Shown here: positions 24,985-38,050 of the stretch, piece after piece
How the letters are laid out: each line of letters begins with the position of its first letter
How positions within the stretch are numbered: the stretch's first letter is position 1
Source: Serripes groenlandicus
Lineage: Eukaryota; Mollusca; Bivalvia; Cardiida; Cardiidae
Direction: 5' to 3'
Length of the DNA: 64,000 bases
Assembly: GCA_031761405.1 (NCBI GenBank)
Contig: JASEVX010000005.1
Coordinates: 859,954 to 923,953 of the forward strand
Program-made: the position numbers and the translations under genes
Notes under the pieces: model-generated
What the model saw: only the letters and a program-made list of their open reading frames with translations
Told to the model about the DNA's origin: nothing
Database searches by the model: none

Positions 24985-26220
24985 CAATGACGTTTCTGCT
25001 CATGATACTCACATTAAATATTGCAGTTATATGTCATTGAAACTGTGACCTTCAGATTTCAAACCGCTTGGCTCGATAATTCTGCAGTACTTAAACCTAT
25101 TAATCCCGAAACGAGGCAGTACAGTGAAGGGTCATTACATGTCTAATAGACTACAAATACAAATATGAGTCATTCATTTGATTTACAGTCGTTTCGCCAT
25201 CCTTACAGTTTCTATAATTGATTCGCTACCTAGATGTAACCATTTCCTCCACAGAGGCGCCTTTACGCGTCTCTGTAACTGGTGGCTATTAAAACCAGTG
25301 TAAGAAATGGAGCAATCACTCTAAGTTCGAATTTTATTCGAATTTCTGTTTTTTCAAAATTATAAAAAATAATCCCGCCAACTTTGATATAGTTATACCG
25401 AGCTTTGACTATGTATATTCGTGCTATGACTTACGATTTCACACCAGTGTGACATGCCAATGAATAACATTTAAATGTGCTAGGTATCAAAGCATTTCAA
25501 CACTGCTTTAGTGTGGGTCTTTTGGAATAGTACATTATACGAAAGAATGAGAATAACACTTTTACTGCTGATCTCGACACTTCTAGAATATTCCAACAAA
25601 ATGGATTCAGAACAGACGCCGAGTAACTTGGCGTCCTACCCGGATCTAAACCTACACTACATTTTTTTTTACTAAAATGTGCTTGAGTCGGACGATTGAA
25701 AACAGGAGATTGAGCAGACGAAAGAATTTATTTCAGCAGGAAAAGTGCTAAATTGTGTAGTGTTACTCAACATCTGAACTTACTCGCACTTGTGTCATTT
25801 TAAAGGGCGTAATTTTAACTTTACCCATAACTAACATTCAGAAATATGTGACAAAGAAGATATATACACGCAACAGCCAATACTGGTTCGTTTTTAATAC
25901 ACACTCCTTGATCCATATCGGACGTTCACATACTTGGCGTCTAGTCCGGATCGAAGCTGTTTGGATATAACAGAAAGGTCGACAAGCAAAAACAATAAGA
26001 AAAATCATGTTGTTTTCGAGATACTTAATTAACCGTGACTACGCCTATTAGTGTTTGACACCATGCATTAAGTTTCTGCGTGTTACTCGGCGTCTGATTT
26101 TGATTGAAGCTGTTTTAATCCACGAGCTTGATCATATACTATACTATGTAAATCGTATGTTTCAACTATGTTAAAAAATAGTAAGCAAATACTTTGGAAA
26201 GTTTGAACAGTTATCGGATA

Positions 26221-26335
26221 ATATTAGATAGCGAAACCACTGTTGACTAAGTAGCGAATCGACTGTGGCGAAACGACTTAGGTGCCGAAAGTGTAAGGTA
26301 GCGAAACGCTAGGTGACGAATCAACTAGTAATCAT
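26221..26335 (+). repeat. Short degenerate GGTAGCGAAACGAC repeat
   Basis: About six degenerate units, such as ATAGCGAAACCACTG, AGTAGCGAATCGACTG and GGTAGCGAAACGCTAG, at ~18-20 bp spacing. The inverse motif appears at 25190-25235 (GTCGTTTCGCCATC, GATTCGCTACC), and two units recur at 34178-34205. Confidence 0.55.
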
Positions 26336-26460
26336 TTATATCACTATCATTAGCACTATCATTATGGTATATGCATACTAATAATATATCTATAAGTGCT
26401 ACCTATTTACGAAAAAACGCAAGATAATTATAAACAAAAATTAAAGAGCATACTTTTAGT

Positions 26461-26580
26461 CCTTGAGCTAGGTGTATTGGGGTGTACCAGAAAAGGTGAC
26501 AAAACGACACCTATCTAACTTTGTTGGACAACTAATATGAAGAAACAAAATGAGTGATAACAATCTCTGACATGTAGCTT
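26461..26580 (+). repeat. Left terminal inverted repeat
   Basis: Begins CCTTGAGCTAGGTGTATTGG and ends ...CATGTAGCTT. Pairs with 30941-31070. Confidence 0.8.
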
Positions 26581-27177
26581 TTAGCTATTATTGAACAGTT
26601 ACCATGGCAACCGTCACTCAAAAGTAGAAATTGGCTTTAAGAACCTTTAATGCATCAGAACTTAGTCATTTTTAAAATTGGTGTCAAAGTACAGGTAATG
26701 CATTAAGCTTTCATTTTATGGTACTTTATGCAAATAGCCTCATTTGCATATTTATGAATATTAATGAGATTGTCGAAAAATGTATATGAAATGCCCCCCA
26801 AAAAGCTATTTGTTTTCATAAAACACGATGCATCTATCCTATGAGTATTTTTTCCAGGCTTAAATGCATCTAAATGATTGCTATATAATATTTAGTGTTT
26901 TGTTACCTAAAGTTGTCCCCATTTTATCAATAAAGCCATTTGCAGATGATGTATACATGTGTTAACAATTTGTTAACAATAATAGAATCTAGTCTTTCTC
27001 ATCGTCCATTCTTAAATTAGGTAAGTGTGAATTAAATAATCAGCCTCTTGTCTCTGTAAGTGTAACGCATATTAACAATCTAAAAAAAAAAATCACTGGG
27101 TAGGAGATTTATTTTAGTTGATGCTTAAAATTTGAGTAGTACTCGGATATGTCATTTTTCGGATACATATAGATAGA

Positions 27178-30100
27178 TTAGAAGAGACATTAAGTGGGAA
27201 AGAAACGTCACACAGAGTGAATGGAATTGCTGTTCAGAGAAAGACATACGGTCCATTCTTACCAACGGCCTCTGCCACCCATGTAGAGAAAACTAGGAAG
27301 AGATCAGTAAAACCAACCTTAACATATATTTCTGAATATAATGCAGGTGAACGTGTCGGCCCTCTTAGCAGAAAGTACATCCCTATGAATGAAACTGAGG
27401 TCATGGCAGACAGTGCAAGGACAAACTTTCTGTGGGCATTGACAAGACTACATTGCTCCTCTAACCAAACTGTAAGCAGCTGGACAGGCTTTAATATACT
27501 TACTAGAGACACTATTGAAATACAGCAAGATAATGTGGGCTATATACCGACGATCAATTCTCCTGCTACACAACTGTTCATAAAGTACTGCAACAGTCAG
27601 TACAGGTCATGCAATCTCTAGAATTACCAAACGTAGTGGTTGTTTTTGACCAAGCTTTGTACGCGAAAGCCACTGATATAATATGGAAACACCCTGACAT
27701 GTTCAAAGGAGTGGTACCAAGAATGGGGGTGTTCCATACAATTTGTACATTGCTTAGTATTATCGGTAAGCGGTTTGCTGACGCAGGATTAAAAGACTTA
27801 TGTATTGAGACAGGCGTTATAGCTGAAGGGTCTATTGCTGGGGTGTTAGAAGGAAGAACATATAATCGAGCCGTTAGATTCAATAAACTTATGTATGAAA
27901 CATTGATTAGATTGGCATGGAAAGGGTGTTATGCCTCTTGTGTTACAGAAGATGATGATTTAAAAGAGAGAGTCTATGAACTTGGTTTGAAAGTAGATGA
28001 AATGAGTGACAATATATGTGGAGATACCATCTCTGAGACATTGAGTACGAGCGAGTTTTCAGATGTGTCAAAACAATTTCATCAGTATCTACAGACACTC
28101 AGAAACAAGGGAGACCTATCTTCCTTCTGGATGACCTATATTGACTTGGTGGAATTGATGTTAAATATGTTAAGAGCTTCAAGAGCGGGGAACTGGAAGC
28201 TACACTTACAGACGATACATGACCTTATTCCATGGTGTTTCGCCTATGACAATATCAATTACGCCCGCTACTTGTTAGCTTATTATGCCGAAATGTCTCA
28301 TTTACATAGAGAACATCCTCAAGTATATGAGTATATGGAACAAGGAGGTTTCTCTGTTCAAATTGGTTCAACAAACTCGTTTGGAAGGATTCTCGTAGAT
28401 CAAACAGTTGAAGAAACAGTGAATAAGGACACACAAACACAAGGTGGGACAAAAGGATTTAGCTTAAAACCTGGTGCAGTGAGTAGATTTTATCTCACTG
28501 CTGAGTATCGAAGTTCATACTTGAGGCAACTGAAAGAAGGTGTTAACATAAATGACCCAAACAGCTGCCATGCTGTCCTATGGCAATCGAGAGTATCTAG
28601 AGATGTAATGAGGCCGACATTCAAAGTCTGATAGACATGTTAGAGAATAATTGGGTAGACCCAATTCAACTCCGAAGACCAGGATCTTGTCAGCATATCT
28701 ACAGGAACCTTTTCTACACCAGAAGTTCTGAAAGATCTAAACGATGCAGAAGATATTGGCAGGAATGCATATGAAGAATTCAGAAAAGACCGAATTGAAC
28801 CTGGACATGTGAAAAAGTTTCATGATCCCATTAAAAAGCAAACGTTGAAAACATTTAGTTCAATGGGTAAGAAAAAGGTTGTAAAGACCAGTACTCAAAA
28901 CGCAATTCTGAAAGCGGATCGTAATCTTTTCGCACAAATGATACTTATTGCCCAGACGAGATACCTGAACATGGAAGAAGTATTGCGACATCCACTTGGT
29001 CCCATACCATGGGCATTAGCTGCAGCCGATGGAACATTAAGAAAAACTTCAAAATCATCATTAATTAAAGAGATCATAAAGAATGTTAAGCCTGCAGAAG
29101 AACTTGGTGAGAACAAAGCATGTATTATAGACGGTATGGCACTTTTGCAAAAAGTGAATGGTAATCAAAAGACCTTTGCTGTCTTGTCACAACACGTACT
29201 GTCTTTAATCATAGGTGAAAGTAGAGACTGTGGCAGAGTCGATATGGTGTTTGATGTTTATAAGGAAGGTTCAATCAAAGATGCTGAACGTGTAAATAGG
29301 GGATCAGCCGATAGTACACAGTTCAAGAACATAGCACCAGGTCATAGCGTTCAGCAATGGAGGACATTTCTCAAGGGATCTGAAAACAAGAAAAACCTGA
29401 TTCAGTTCTTTGTCAATGACTGGAAACAGCCTATTTCTCGCAAATGTATCAGGTATTAGGTGTCAACTGTATCAGAAAAAGAGCACTCAGACACGAACTT
29501 AGTACATTGACATTGGTAGGTTAGCATATTCAATTGGACAAGATGTATGTGAAGCTTTGCCAGGATTACACTCATTCACAGGATGCGATATAGTGAGTGC
29601 CTTTGCAGGTCGCGGAAAGCTGGCATCATTAAAACTTTTGAAAGCAGTGACTGGTTTTCAGGATTTGTTCAAACTACTTGGTACTGATTGGCAATTGTCT
29701 GATGAACTGTTTGACGGCCTTCAAGCATTCACATGTTCCCTTTACTCTTCAAGAACGTCAACAGCTGATGTGAATGAACTGAGGTATCTACTTTTCTGTG
29801 CTAAGAAGGGAGCAATTGAATCTTGGCAGTTGCCACCGTGTGCAGCATCCCTTTATAAGCACTGTATGAGAGCAAACTACCAGTGCGCAATATGGAGACG
29901 CTGTCTCGAATCATGTCCAGATATTCCCTCACCGATAGGAAACGGTTGGTGCCTCAATGATGACGATGATGACAACCGTCGTGGATGTCTTTCTGTGGAG
30001 TGGAATGATGTTCCTACTGCACCAGATGCTGTCTTGGAATTGTTAATGTGCAGTTGTTCTCGGGCATGTAAATTTGAAACGTGCCCCTGCCTAAAATACA

Positions 30101-30228
30101 ATCTGAAATGTACTCAGATGTGCAAGCTGAAAACATGCTCAAACCAGCGTGAAGATAAAGAACTGTACACATCAGATAGAGAAAGTGGTGATGATACAGA
30201 CACTGATAATGAGTTAATTGTTAGTTAA
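27178..30228 (+). pseudogene. Decayed ORF of a multicopy invertebrate family (LHSFTGCD / SIKxAER / Cys-rich tail)
   Basis: One gene is recognisable through at least four frame changes. It reads ...LSGKETSHRVNGIAVQ (~27190) in frame 1, then switches to frame 3 near 27575 (FDQALYAKATDIIWKHPDMF). It shifts to frame 2 at about 28616 (SLIDMLENNWVDP) and back to frame 3 at about 28668 (SISTGTFSTPEVLKDLNDAE), ending at a stop at 29459. It resumes in frame 1 at about 29506 (IDIGRLAYSIGQDVCEALPG, then LHSFTGCDIVSAFAGRGK) and ends at 30228. Notable parts are IDGMALLQ with VFDVYKEGSIKDAER (29125-29300), an acidic stretch, and a Cys-rich tail CSCSRACKFETCPC...CTQMCKLKTCSN. The join at 29460-29505 seems to lack a segment. 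I recall this as a large, many-copy ORF family in cnidarians and molluscs. I know no proven function. The broken frames say this copy is dead. Confidence 0.75.
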
Positions 30229-30940
30229 TCAATCAGAACAGATCTACATGTTCCATAAATGACATGGGCTTGAACTCATTCAACCGAGTTTTACCGGTAA
30301 TTAAAACAAAAATATCAACTATGATAATACTGTAATATACAGTTTGATAGTTCAAGTACTGCAAAAGACTCATATCTTTGCTAAATATAGATTTTGTGTA
30401 TCATTCAATCCAATGTGTTTCAGACATTTTTAAATGTTATCCTAAATGACTGTGTTTTTGTTCTTATGTAATATTCAGTTAGAATAATCGGAATAATAGG
30501 CCATAAGCGTTCAATATACCACATTAGTTGAAATAAAGGGGAAGTAATTAAGATTATACATTTTTAAAACTTAATGAAGGTTAACCGTAAAAGAAAATTA
30601 TAAACTATCTTTAATCATTTTATGAAAATATAGAATGCAACTGATACAACGAGTCAACGATTAATGTTTTCTAATAAATACTAGTATTCCATTTTAAAAA
30701 TATGTGAATTACGTCCCTTTTTAAGTGAATTTAAAAGCATTAGTGACGTCATTATGGCCATGTGACAAAAAGGTTTTCTCTAATATTGTAGATGAAAGTA
30801 TTATGAATCATTTGATACCAAATAAACAATGTATGTTTTGTTTTTATCATTCAGTTCCTATATTTGTCTCCCCTACCATCATAACTAAAAAATATTTTTT
30901 TATCTCAAGGGTACACTTTTAAATTAGAAAAAAAGTTATT

Positions 30941-31070
30941 AAGCTACATGCAATGTGCTGTTATCACGCATTTTCATTATGTCTAGATGCATATCTTCCA
31001 TTATATATAAGTGTCGTTTTGTCACCCTTTCTGGTACACCCAAGTCTGATTTCCTGTACCTAGCTCAAGG
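30941..31070 (-). repeat. Right terminal inverted repeat
   Basis: The reverse complement starts CCTTGAGCTAGGTACAGGAA and continues GGGTGTACCAGAAAGGGTGA. Pairs with 26461-26580. Confidence 0.8.
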
Positions 31071-34000
31071 CCATACAAAAAGGATTTATTAGTCGCCGAG
31101 CAGAAGCCCGCGACTTCTATTTTTAATAGGTTTTCGGAAATCACATGGGAGGGGGGATTATTATTAGAAAGAAACACATTTAGATGTCTTGAACATATTA
31201 CAAGTAATGACACATCTAAAATGAAATAAATATTCCGATGTTTTAGGTATTTTCAGTTTCTTTATTTTGACTCGCATTTATGTTTTGTTGTTTTATTTAC
31301 GAAGACAAAACAGTCCCTATTAGCTAGACTGGTATACTTTATTTTTACACTATATACTACATGTACTCAAAAGGCGATAACTACCAACCTTTACGTCGCA
31401 GTCTAGTTAATTTGTTTACATACGCGCACCTGCATGAAGCGTGACTCGCGAATACCAACTGCGTAGATCAATCTCCTTTGCAGAGAGCCGTCTCTTTACA
31501 CTCACTTACAAATAGTAAATCGTAGGTGATTTAAAATGTTTATTTGGTTCGAAACAAATGAAGAAAAGAACAAACCGAGATAAAAACTAGTTTTAATAGA
31601 AAAATTACTTTGAACGAACACTCTCTGCCTATAAAGAGAGTTTCAAGAACGACACCTCTGCGAATAAGAAAGAATCGGGTCTTTCGTACAAAATTATTTC
31701 GTCATTGACAATTTTAAATGTGTCATTTAATTCTCTAAAGGCATATTGCTTCCGATCTGCATATTGTTATGGATCATTGACACAAGGGCGGTAATCATAA
31801 TATAATTTTAAAACATGAGTAGTTTTGTTATTTTCATTATAAAAAAGGAAGGAAAGAATTAAAATAAATTAACATGTTGTAGGGTTCAGTTTATGTTCGA
31901 AATTAAGTTTAAATTATACAACAATTTCAATGAGATTTAACTGTTTAGTTGATATTATATTTCGAATGTGGTCTAATTTATAAATATTGGACTACATTTC
32001 AACATTTGTTAAAGTATGATATAATTAGGATGCCAAGCTAATATCAATTTGAGAAAAAGAGAAAACTCAGCGATTTAACCCTTAACTCATTGTTTTAAAA
32101 GTATATTGCTGCAAAGGTGTCCACTGTTGACTTTAATAGAGGAAAGGTAAAATGATGTGCTATTGCATGCAAATCCTAAATTGTCTGTTTTGTGGTTTTA
32201 TTGAAAAATAATAAAATTCAAATATTCTGACAAACATCTTGAAAAGTGTATGTGGAATTCACAAATCTTATAATTATTCCTTAATGAAAGCACTGTATAC
32301 ATACTAAGACTAATGATTGGCAAGATTTCTCATTTCCATTACTGTTTATGATCAATAATTAGTTGGTTGTGTGTCTAGTCAACCTACTTTGGAATGGAGA
32401 TTGACCATAAACAATGAAAGGCTTCAATTATCATTCACTTCGTTGACAAAACAATGCAAGTTATGATACATTTTCACTTGACCCCACCCCTGATGTTCCA
32501 ATATGCCCCTCAGTTGATAACTGTTTATTCAACTACTATAATGTTAGTGTTATGCATAACTGCACTATGGATATCCGGCGACATTGATGCATTGCATCAA
32601 CTTTCTCTTGTAAGTAATTGACTAGACAATAATAATGTTAATGTCATGTTTCTTGCATTATCAAAACATATTTGGATTTCGTATTGCTGTCGTCTATTAT
32701 TACGAACAGAAAATAATAAAGTAAAAACTTTCAGAAAATCAAGGAATACATTTATAATGAACGAGGTTAAAACATGAGGGCAAGATGATCCTTAATCGAT
32801 CACCTGCATTATGATAAAGAAGCAAATAGATCAGCCCTTTTCTGATGCCATCTGGCGACTACCTTTTTCAACCAGTCAATAACAAATTACGTAAGGGGTC
32901 ACATTTCTGCTAAACCCTTTCCCTATTAGAGACAGTTTCTGAGGCCTATGCAACAGACGATTTAGGAAAAGATTGTCACCAAAAGAACAATTGCTCCTTA
33001 TGAGAAAGTTATCCTTTTGCCACAATGTTTGATAAATAATTATTCTTTGAATGAGTGAGGCAATAGTGTTCACCGTATCGTGAAAGAGCTAGGAGGTCAA
33101 ATCAAAGGTGACCCTTATCCCGCACTGAATTTTACTTTCAATTTCAGAAAATACAGCATGTTCTGAAAATGGCTCTTAATGTGTCAACATAGCTAAAAGC
33201 AAACGCTATTCTTATTATAAATCAGTCACAGGTTATTCAACTTAATAAACAACACTTTCAACTTACAACAAAATCATTATTGTCCAATGGGAGACAACTT
33301 CAATCCCATATATTCATCTGAAATTCCCTGGACAAAATTGTCTGCCCAGCAAGCCAATCCGATTTACTTCCCTTTGACCAGAAAGCTTCATGGGTTATTG
33401 AAAAAAAAAAAAATCGTATTATGAGTGTGTTTATGAATACGAAAAATTTTTGTTTACTAACGGTTGTTTGTAAAAATAATAACAGAAAAGTTAAAATACG
33501 TGAGCTCCGTTGCACGGTGTCCAACAATGAGACATTACAAAACAGTGTAGATGCTGCCAGTTGTTTCGCTTCAGACGGCGTCTTATCAGTTTCTACACTT
33601 CCATCTGGTTATCAGAGTCAATAATATGTTTTTTTCAAATATGCCTAGTTCAGACACAATACTTTCAACATGACAACTGATTTATATCTACACTATTTGA
33701 AATGTCTGAAAGTTTGAAAAAACACAGAGGATTTCGTTTCTTTTTGCACGGGAACACTTTTATACTGATCTGGACACAAATAAATTGTTTACAAACAAAT
33801 GATTATTCTAATTGTTTGATGGTTTAAATTTGCACCATGTTAGTTTGTATAAAAGAGCATTTTAATTTTCACTTCAATTAAACAAAACTTCAAGCTTGCC
33901 ATATTTTGATAGCCGACAAAGGGCGGTTAATTTAACTTCATCGAGACGGTCAGTGACAATCATTTCCATATGCGATTTTTATAAGACAATTCTTTGTCTT

Positions 34001-34434
34001 GGCGAATAATGGTTACTTATTCGCATTAATATATTCATTACATACAGAACATTTAAACCCCAGGTCTACATATTTTGTATTAAAATAAAACGAAGCTCTT
34101 AAGCTGTCATAATTTAGGAAGCGAAATGTATGAGCAGATCTTCTGGAAACAGTTTGAATTACAAACTTCTTTAGACTGGGTAGCGAACAGTCAAGGTAGC
34201 GAAAAGATCATCAATCATTTCTAACAGGCGGTGCCGAGTCTTGAGATTATAATGCAAAAAGAATTATTTGATTGCATGAAAAGATAAATGTATTATCAAA
34301 TTATATCATACACACTCGCGTCCCAACCGCATTTCTGAATGTAGAACTTTAATTGTTATTTTCAATAATTTATATGGTCATGCATCTAGGTGAAAGATCC
34401 TCAAACACCGTGACACTTATCCTATACATTCTAA
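31071..34434. other. 3.4 kb with no recognised gene
   Basis: AT-rich. A MITE family 1 relic is visible at 32911-33040 (AAACCCTTTCCCTATTAGAG, GCAACAGACGATTTAGG, CACCAAAAGAACAATTGCTC). Short open frames elsewhere show no motif. Nothing else is recognised. Confidence 0.5.
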
Positions 34435-34673
34435 TATGTGTCCATAGTGACTGTCTAAAGTTCATGTACACACATTGTGTCCACAGTGCAAATATGGTGT
34501 CCACATCATAGGTTATACTACTTTTACCATTTTATCAGGTACTCTATGACTGTATATGTTTTAAGACCTACTAGTTACTAATAATGTAAACAAAGAGTCT
34601 GTACCTTTATTATTTCTGTAAGTGTCCACAAAGTAGGTTTAGGTAGGCAGTGTCCACAACCTTTTCAACTCGA
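34435..34673. repeat. GTGTCCAC element, inverse of 18060-18160
   Basis: Contains GTGTCCATAGTGACTG, GTGTCCACAGTGC, GGTGTCCACATC, GTGTCCACAAAGTAGG and AGTGTCCACAACC. It runs directly into a GT/CT microsatellite. Confidence 0.55.
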
Positions 34674-35550
<877 letters not shown>

Positions 35551-35640
35551 GGAACAGCCTTGGCGGTTTTATGATAGAGCGGCCACATCGGTGTTGTAGG
35601 TTGCATATTCAATTCCGGCTGGGTCATACCAAATAATGTT
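35551..35640 (+). mobile_element. SINE family B head fragment
   Basis: Contains TTTATGATAGAGCGGCCACA, then TGTAGGTTGCATATTCAATT (decayed B box) and CCGGCTGGGTCATACCA, matching the family B head. Confidence 0.6.
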
Positions 35641-35667
35641 TTTTATTGTGGGGTTACAATTGTTTTA

Positions 35668-35818
35668 TGCACGTTCTTCCTCGAATTCTTCTGGCCAACA
35701 CCGTGATATACAATTGATTATGCACGTTCTCCTCGAATTCTTCTGGCCAAACACCGTGATATACAATTGATTATGCACGTTCTCCTCGAATTCTTCTGGC
35801 CAACACCGTGATATAACT
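35668..35818 (+). repeat. 53-bp tandem repeat, three copies
   Basis: Units start at 35668, 35721 and 35774. Each contains GTTCTCCTCGAATTCTTCTG, GCCAACACCGTGATATA and, in the first two, CAATTGATTA. The last unit passes into ACTGAAAACAATGTTG, a SINE-B-like tail, so the array probably expanded inside a SINE body. A G-run follows at about 35873-35887. Confidence 0.9.
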
Positions 35819-35889
35819 GAAAACAATGTTGTAAGTGGCATAATGCAACATAGCGAAAAAAGAGCGTTTGGTGGGGGGGGGGGGGGGCG

Positions 35890-36717
35890 TTTCAAAACAT
35901 TCGTCAGTATAAATTCATTTTGAATAAACAATCGAAATAATAAAGGAAAATAACGTTAATGTTTAATAATTAGTGTATTCAAACAAACAAATCTGCTTGT
36001 CAAGGTCTCTGGTTTGTAACACTCGTTTCATTTAAAAAATACGCGTACGTGCCACACGGGTAGCATCAATGACAGAGAGTGGTTTTTAAAACAAAATCTC
36101 GCGTTAATCTCGCAGTTAGTAAACAAGCAAGATGGCCGCGGCTTCTCAATTTTTACATGATTGCAGTAAATATCATATGAATTTAACGTATTTAAATTCA
36201 ATATCGGGTGCCTCGTCAAGTATTTATATATACATATGTTGTAAGATCAGTGTTAAAAGTGTTACATTATAAAGGTTGGGGACGAAAAAGGTAGATGGAA
36301 GCGTCTGAAAGACATCACTGGTGCAAATTTGTTGATGATAAATTTGAATTTGATCACGTGACTCGATCACATGGGTCTCCGAACACATGACCTGACAGTG
36401 CTCGCAAGAGGGAATTCCACGGTATTTTTAAACGGGAAAACACGGAGCGGACGTTTTCTTAACTGCTTATTTTCTATGAAATAATGAAATAGAAGACATG
36501 TACGACCTTTTACATCCTTCCGTTACATATATATTGACATATTTTGGATTAATTTGAAAAAGCATAAAATACATCGATTTTTGACCAATATGGAGTTCAG
36601 TCCCTTTAAAGAGATATTTCAGGTTTCTTTCACCATGTTTCCAAAGTCGTCTGCTGCAGATTTGCTGTATGTTGGAAAGGATTAGCAAAAATGTATAACA
36701 TAGAACAAGCGTCACTT
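35890..36717. other. Spacer without a recognised gene
   Basis: AT-rich, with a MITE family 1 right-end fragment at 36640-36690 (GTCGTCTGCTGCAGATTTG, then GTTGGAAAGGATTA). A short open start with good context at 36132 is discussed as rejected. Confidence 0.5.
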
Positions 36718-37720
36718 GCCAATGTAAGTGAAAGCATGACAGACAATCAATAGACAGATATAGGATGGAGAAGTGATCCTTATATGTTCACCTGCCAATG
36801 TAAGTGAAAGGTTGCCAGACACACAGATATACAGACATATGATGGAGAAGTGATCCTTATATGATCACCTGCCAATGTAAGTGAAAGCATGCCAGACAAA
36901 CAAATAGACAGACATATGATGGAGAAGTGATCCTTATATGATCACCTGCCAATGTAAGTGAAAGCATGACAGACAATCAGATAGACAGACATATGATGGA
37001 GAAGTGATCCTTATATGATCACCTGCCAATGTAAGTGAAAGCATGCCAGACAAACAGATAGACAGACATATGATGGAGAAGTGATCCTTATATGATCACC
37101 TGCCAATGTAAGTGAAAGCATGCCATACAAACAGATAGACGGACATAGGATGGAAAAGTGATCCTTATATGATCACCTGCCAATGTAAGTGAAAGCATGC
37201 CAGACAAACAGATACACGGACATATGATGGAGAAGTGATCCTTATATGATCACCTGCCAATGTAAGTGAAAGCATGCCAGTCAAACAGATGGACAGACAT
37301 AGGATAGATAAGTGATCCTTATATGATCACCTGTCAATGTAAGTGAAAGCATGCAAGACAAACGAATGGACGGACATATGATGGAGAAGTGATCCTTATA
37401 TGATCACCTGCCAATGTAAGTGAAAGCATGCCAGACAAACACATGGACAGACATATGATGGAGAAGTGATCCTTATCTGTTCTACTGCCAATGTAAGTGA
37501 AAGCATGCCAGACAAACAGATAGACGGACATAGGATGGAAAAGTGATCCTTATATGTTCACCTGCGAATGTAAGTGAAAGCATGCCAAACAAACAAATTG
37601 ACAGACATATGATGGAGAAGTGATCCTTATATGATCACCTGCCAATGTAAGTGAAAGCATGCCAGACAAACAAATGGACAGACATATAATGGAGAAGTGA
37701 TCCTTATATGTTCACCTGCC
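36718..37720 (+). repeat. 77-bp tandem array, 13 copies
   Basis: Units begin GCCAATGTAAGTGAAAGCAT at 36718, 36794, 36871, 36948 and so on to 37641. They are 77 bp long, the first being 76. Each contains CAGACATATGATGGAGAAGT and the palindrome-like GTGATCCTTATATGATCAC. Units differ at a few positions (for example ATATGTTCAC versus ATATGATCAC). A unique stretch of ~300 bp follows and ends in a GGGCCATCGTGGCCC hairpin at about 38023. Confidence 0.95.
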
Positions 37721-38050
37721 AAGTCAGGTAACATCAACACAGGAGAGATAATCAGTTTTAAAATAAGTGATGCTAGAGTTATGTTTGTTGAGACTGCGTA
37801 TTCAGAGATTGATGTTTATACATACAGTTGGAAAAAGTGGTCTTGTGGACTCTTCTTATCTGAGACAGACCTTTCAGTTTCTTTATGTCCTATTATTTTG
37901 ACAAAAGACGCACAACATTGATTAGGTTATTTTGCCTGGTGTCAAATGGAGATATACTTGACATTGGACCTCTTGGATTAGCTAACCTAACCACATGATA
38001 AATCATATTGCATAGGTGAGCGATCCAGGGCCATCGTGGCCCTCTTGTTT
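37721..38050 (+). mobile_element. Possible 3' part of a tandem-core element ending in a hairpin
   Basis: The stretch after the 77-bp array ends with GAGCGATCCAGGGCCATCGT followed by GGCCCTCTTG, where AGGGCCA and TGGCCCT form a perfect 7-bp stem with a 3-base loop. A tandem-repeat core with a terminal stem-loop is the layout of Helentron-associated (HINE, 'pearl'-like) elements described in bivalves. The assignment is inference. I could not define the 5' end. Confidence 0.4.

Larger units (their letters stand above)
22081..26130. repeat. Dispersed diverged copies of a GACGCCGAGT-containing repeat
   Basis: Variants of ACTCGGCGTCTGATCCGGAT followed by an AAGCTGTTTGGA-like segment occur near 22095, 22275, 22595, 22785, 23540, 23765, 25615, 25935 and 26095, in both orientations. 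One longer pair (22712-22902 and 23698-23888) is about 90% identical by eye. No gene is visible. The region looks like an old array of one interspersed family broken up by mutation. Confidence 0.5.
26461..31070 (+). mobile_element. Putative DNA transposon with long TIRs enclosing a multicopy-family ORF
   Basis: The two ends are imperfect inverted repeats about 120-130 bp long. 26461-26580 matches the reverse complement of 30941-31070. Shared blocks are CCTTGAGCTAGGT at the outer tip, GGTGTACCAGAAA, GGTGACAAAACGACAC, GTGATAACA and CATGTAGCTT. The right end has ~10 extra bases near the tip. A decayed ORF (27178-30228) lies inside. I could not identify a convincing target-site duplication, so the exact outer limits may be off by a few bases. 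The arrangement fits a cut-and-paste element. That the ORF is its transposase is inference. Confidence 0.7.

Noticed and set aside
26436..26460. TTAA at 26441 as a target-site duplication of the 4.6 kb element
   Set aside because: No TTAA is present at the matching distance outside the right TIR.
36132..36235. ATG with strong context (AAGATGGCCGCGGCTTCTC) and a possible donor soon after
   Set aside because: Could be a first exon, but no following exon or family match is visible, so it is not supported as a gene.
36718..37720. CRISPR array
   Set aside because: Regular 77-bp units have no unique spacers, and the sequence is eukaryotic.
37697..37921. 74-codon frame after the 77-bp array
   Set aside because: It begins inside the last repeat unit and shows no recognisable motif.
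38023..38045. Canonical Helitron 3' end
   Set aside because: The hairpin is followed by CTTG, not the CTRR end of typical Helitrons; only a Helentron-like possibility remains.
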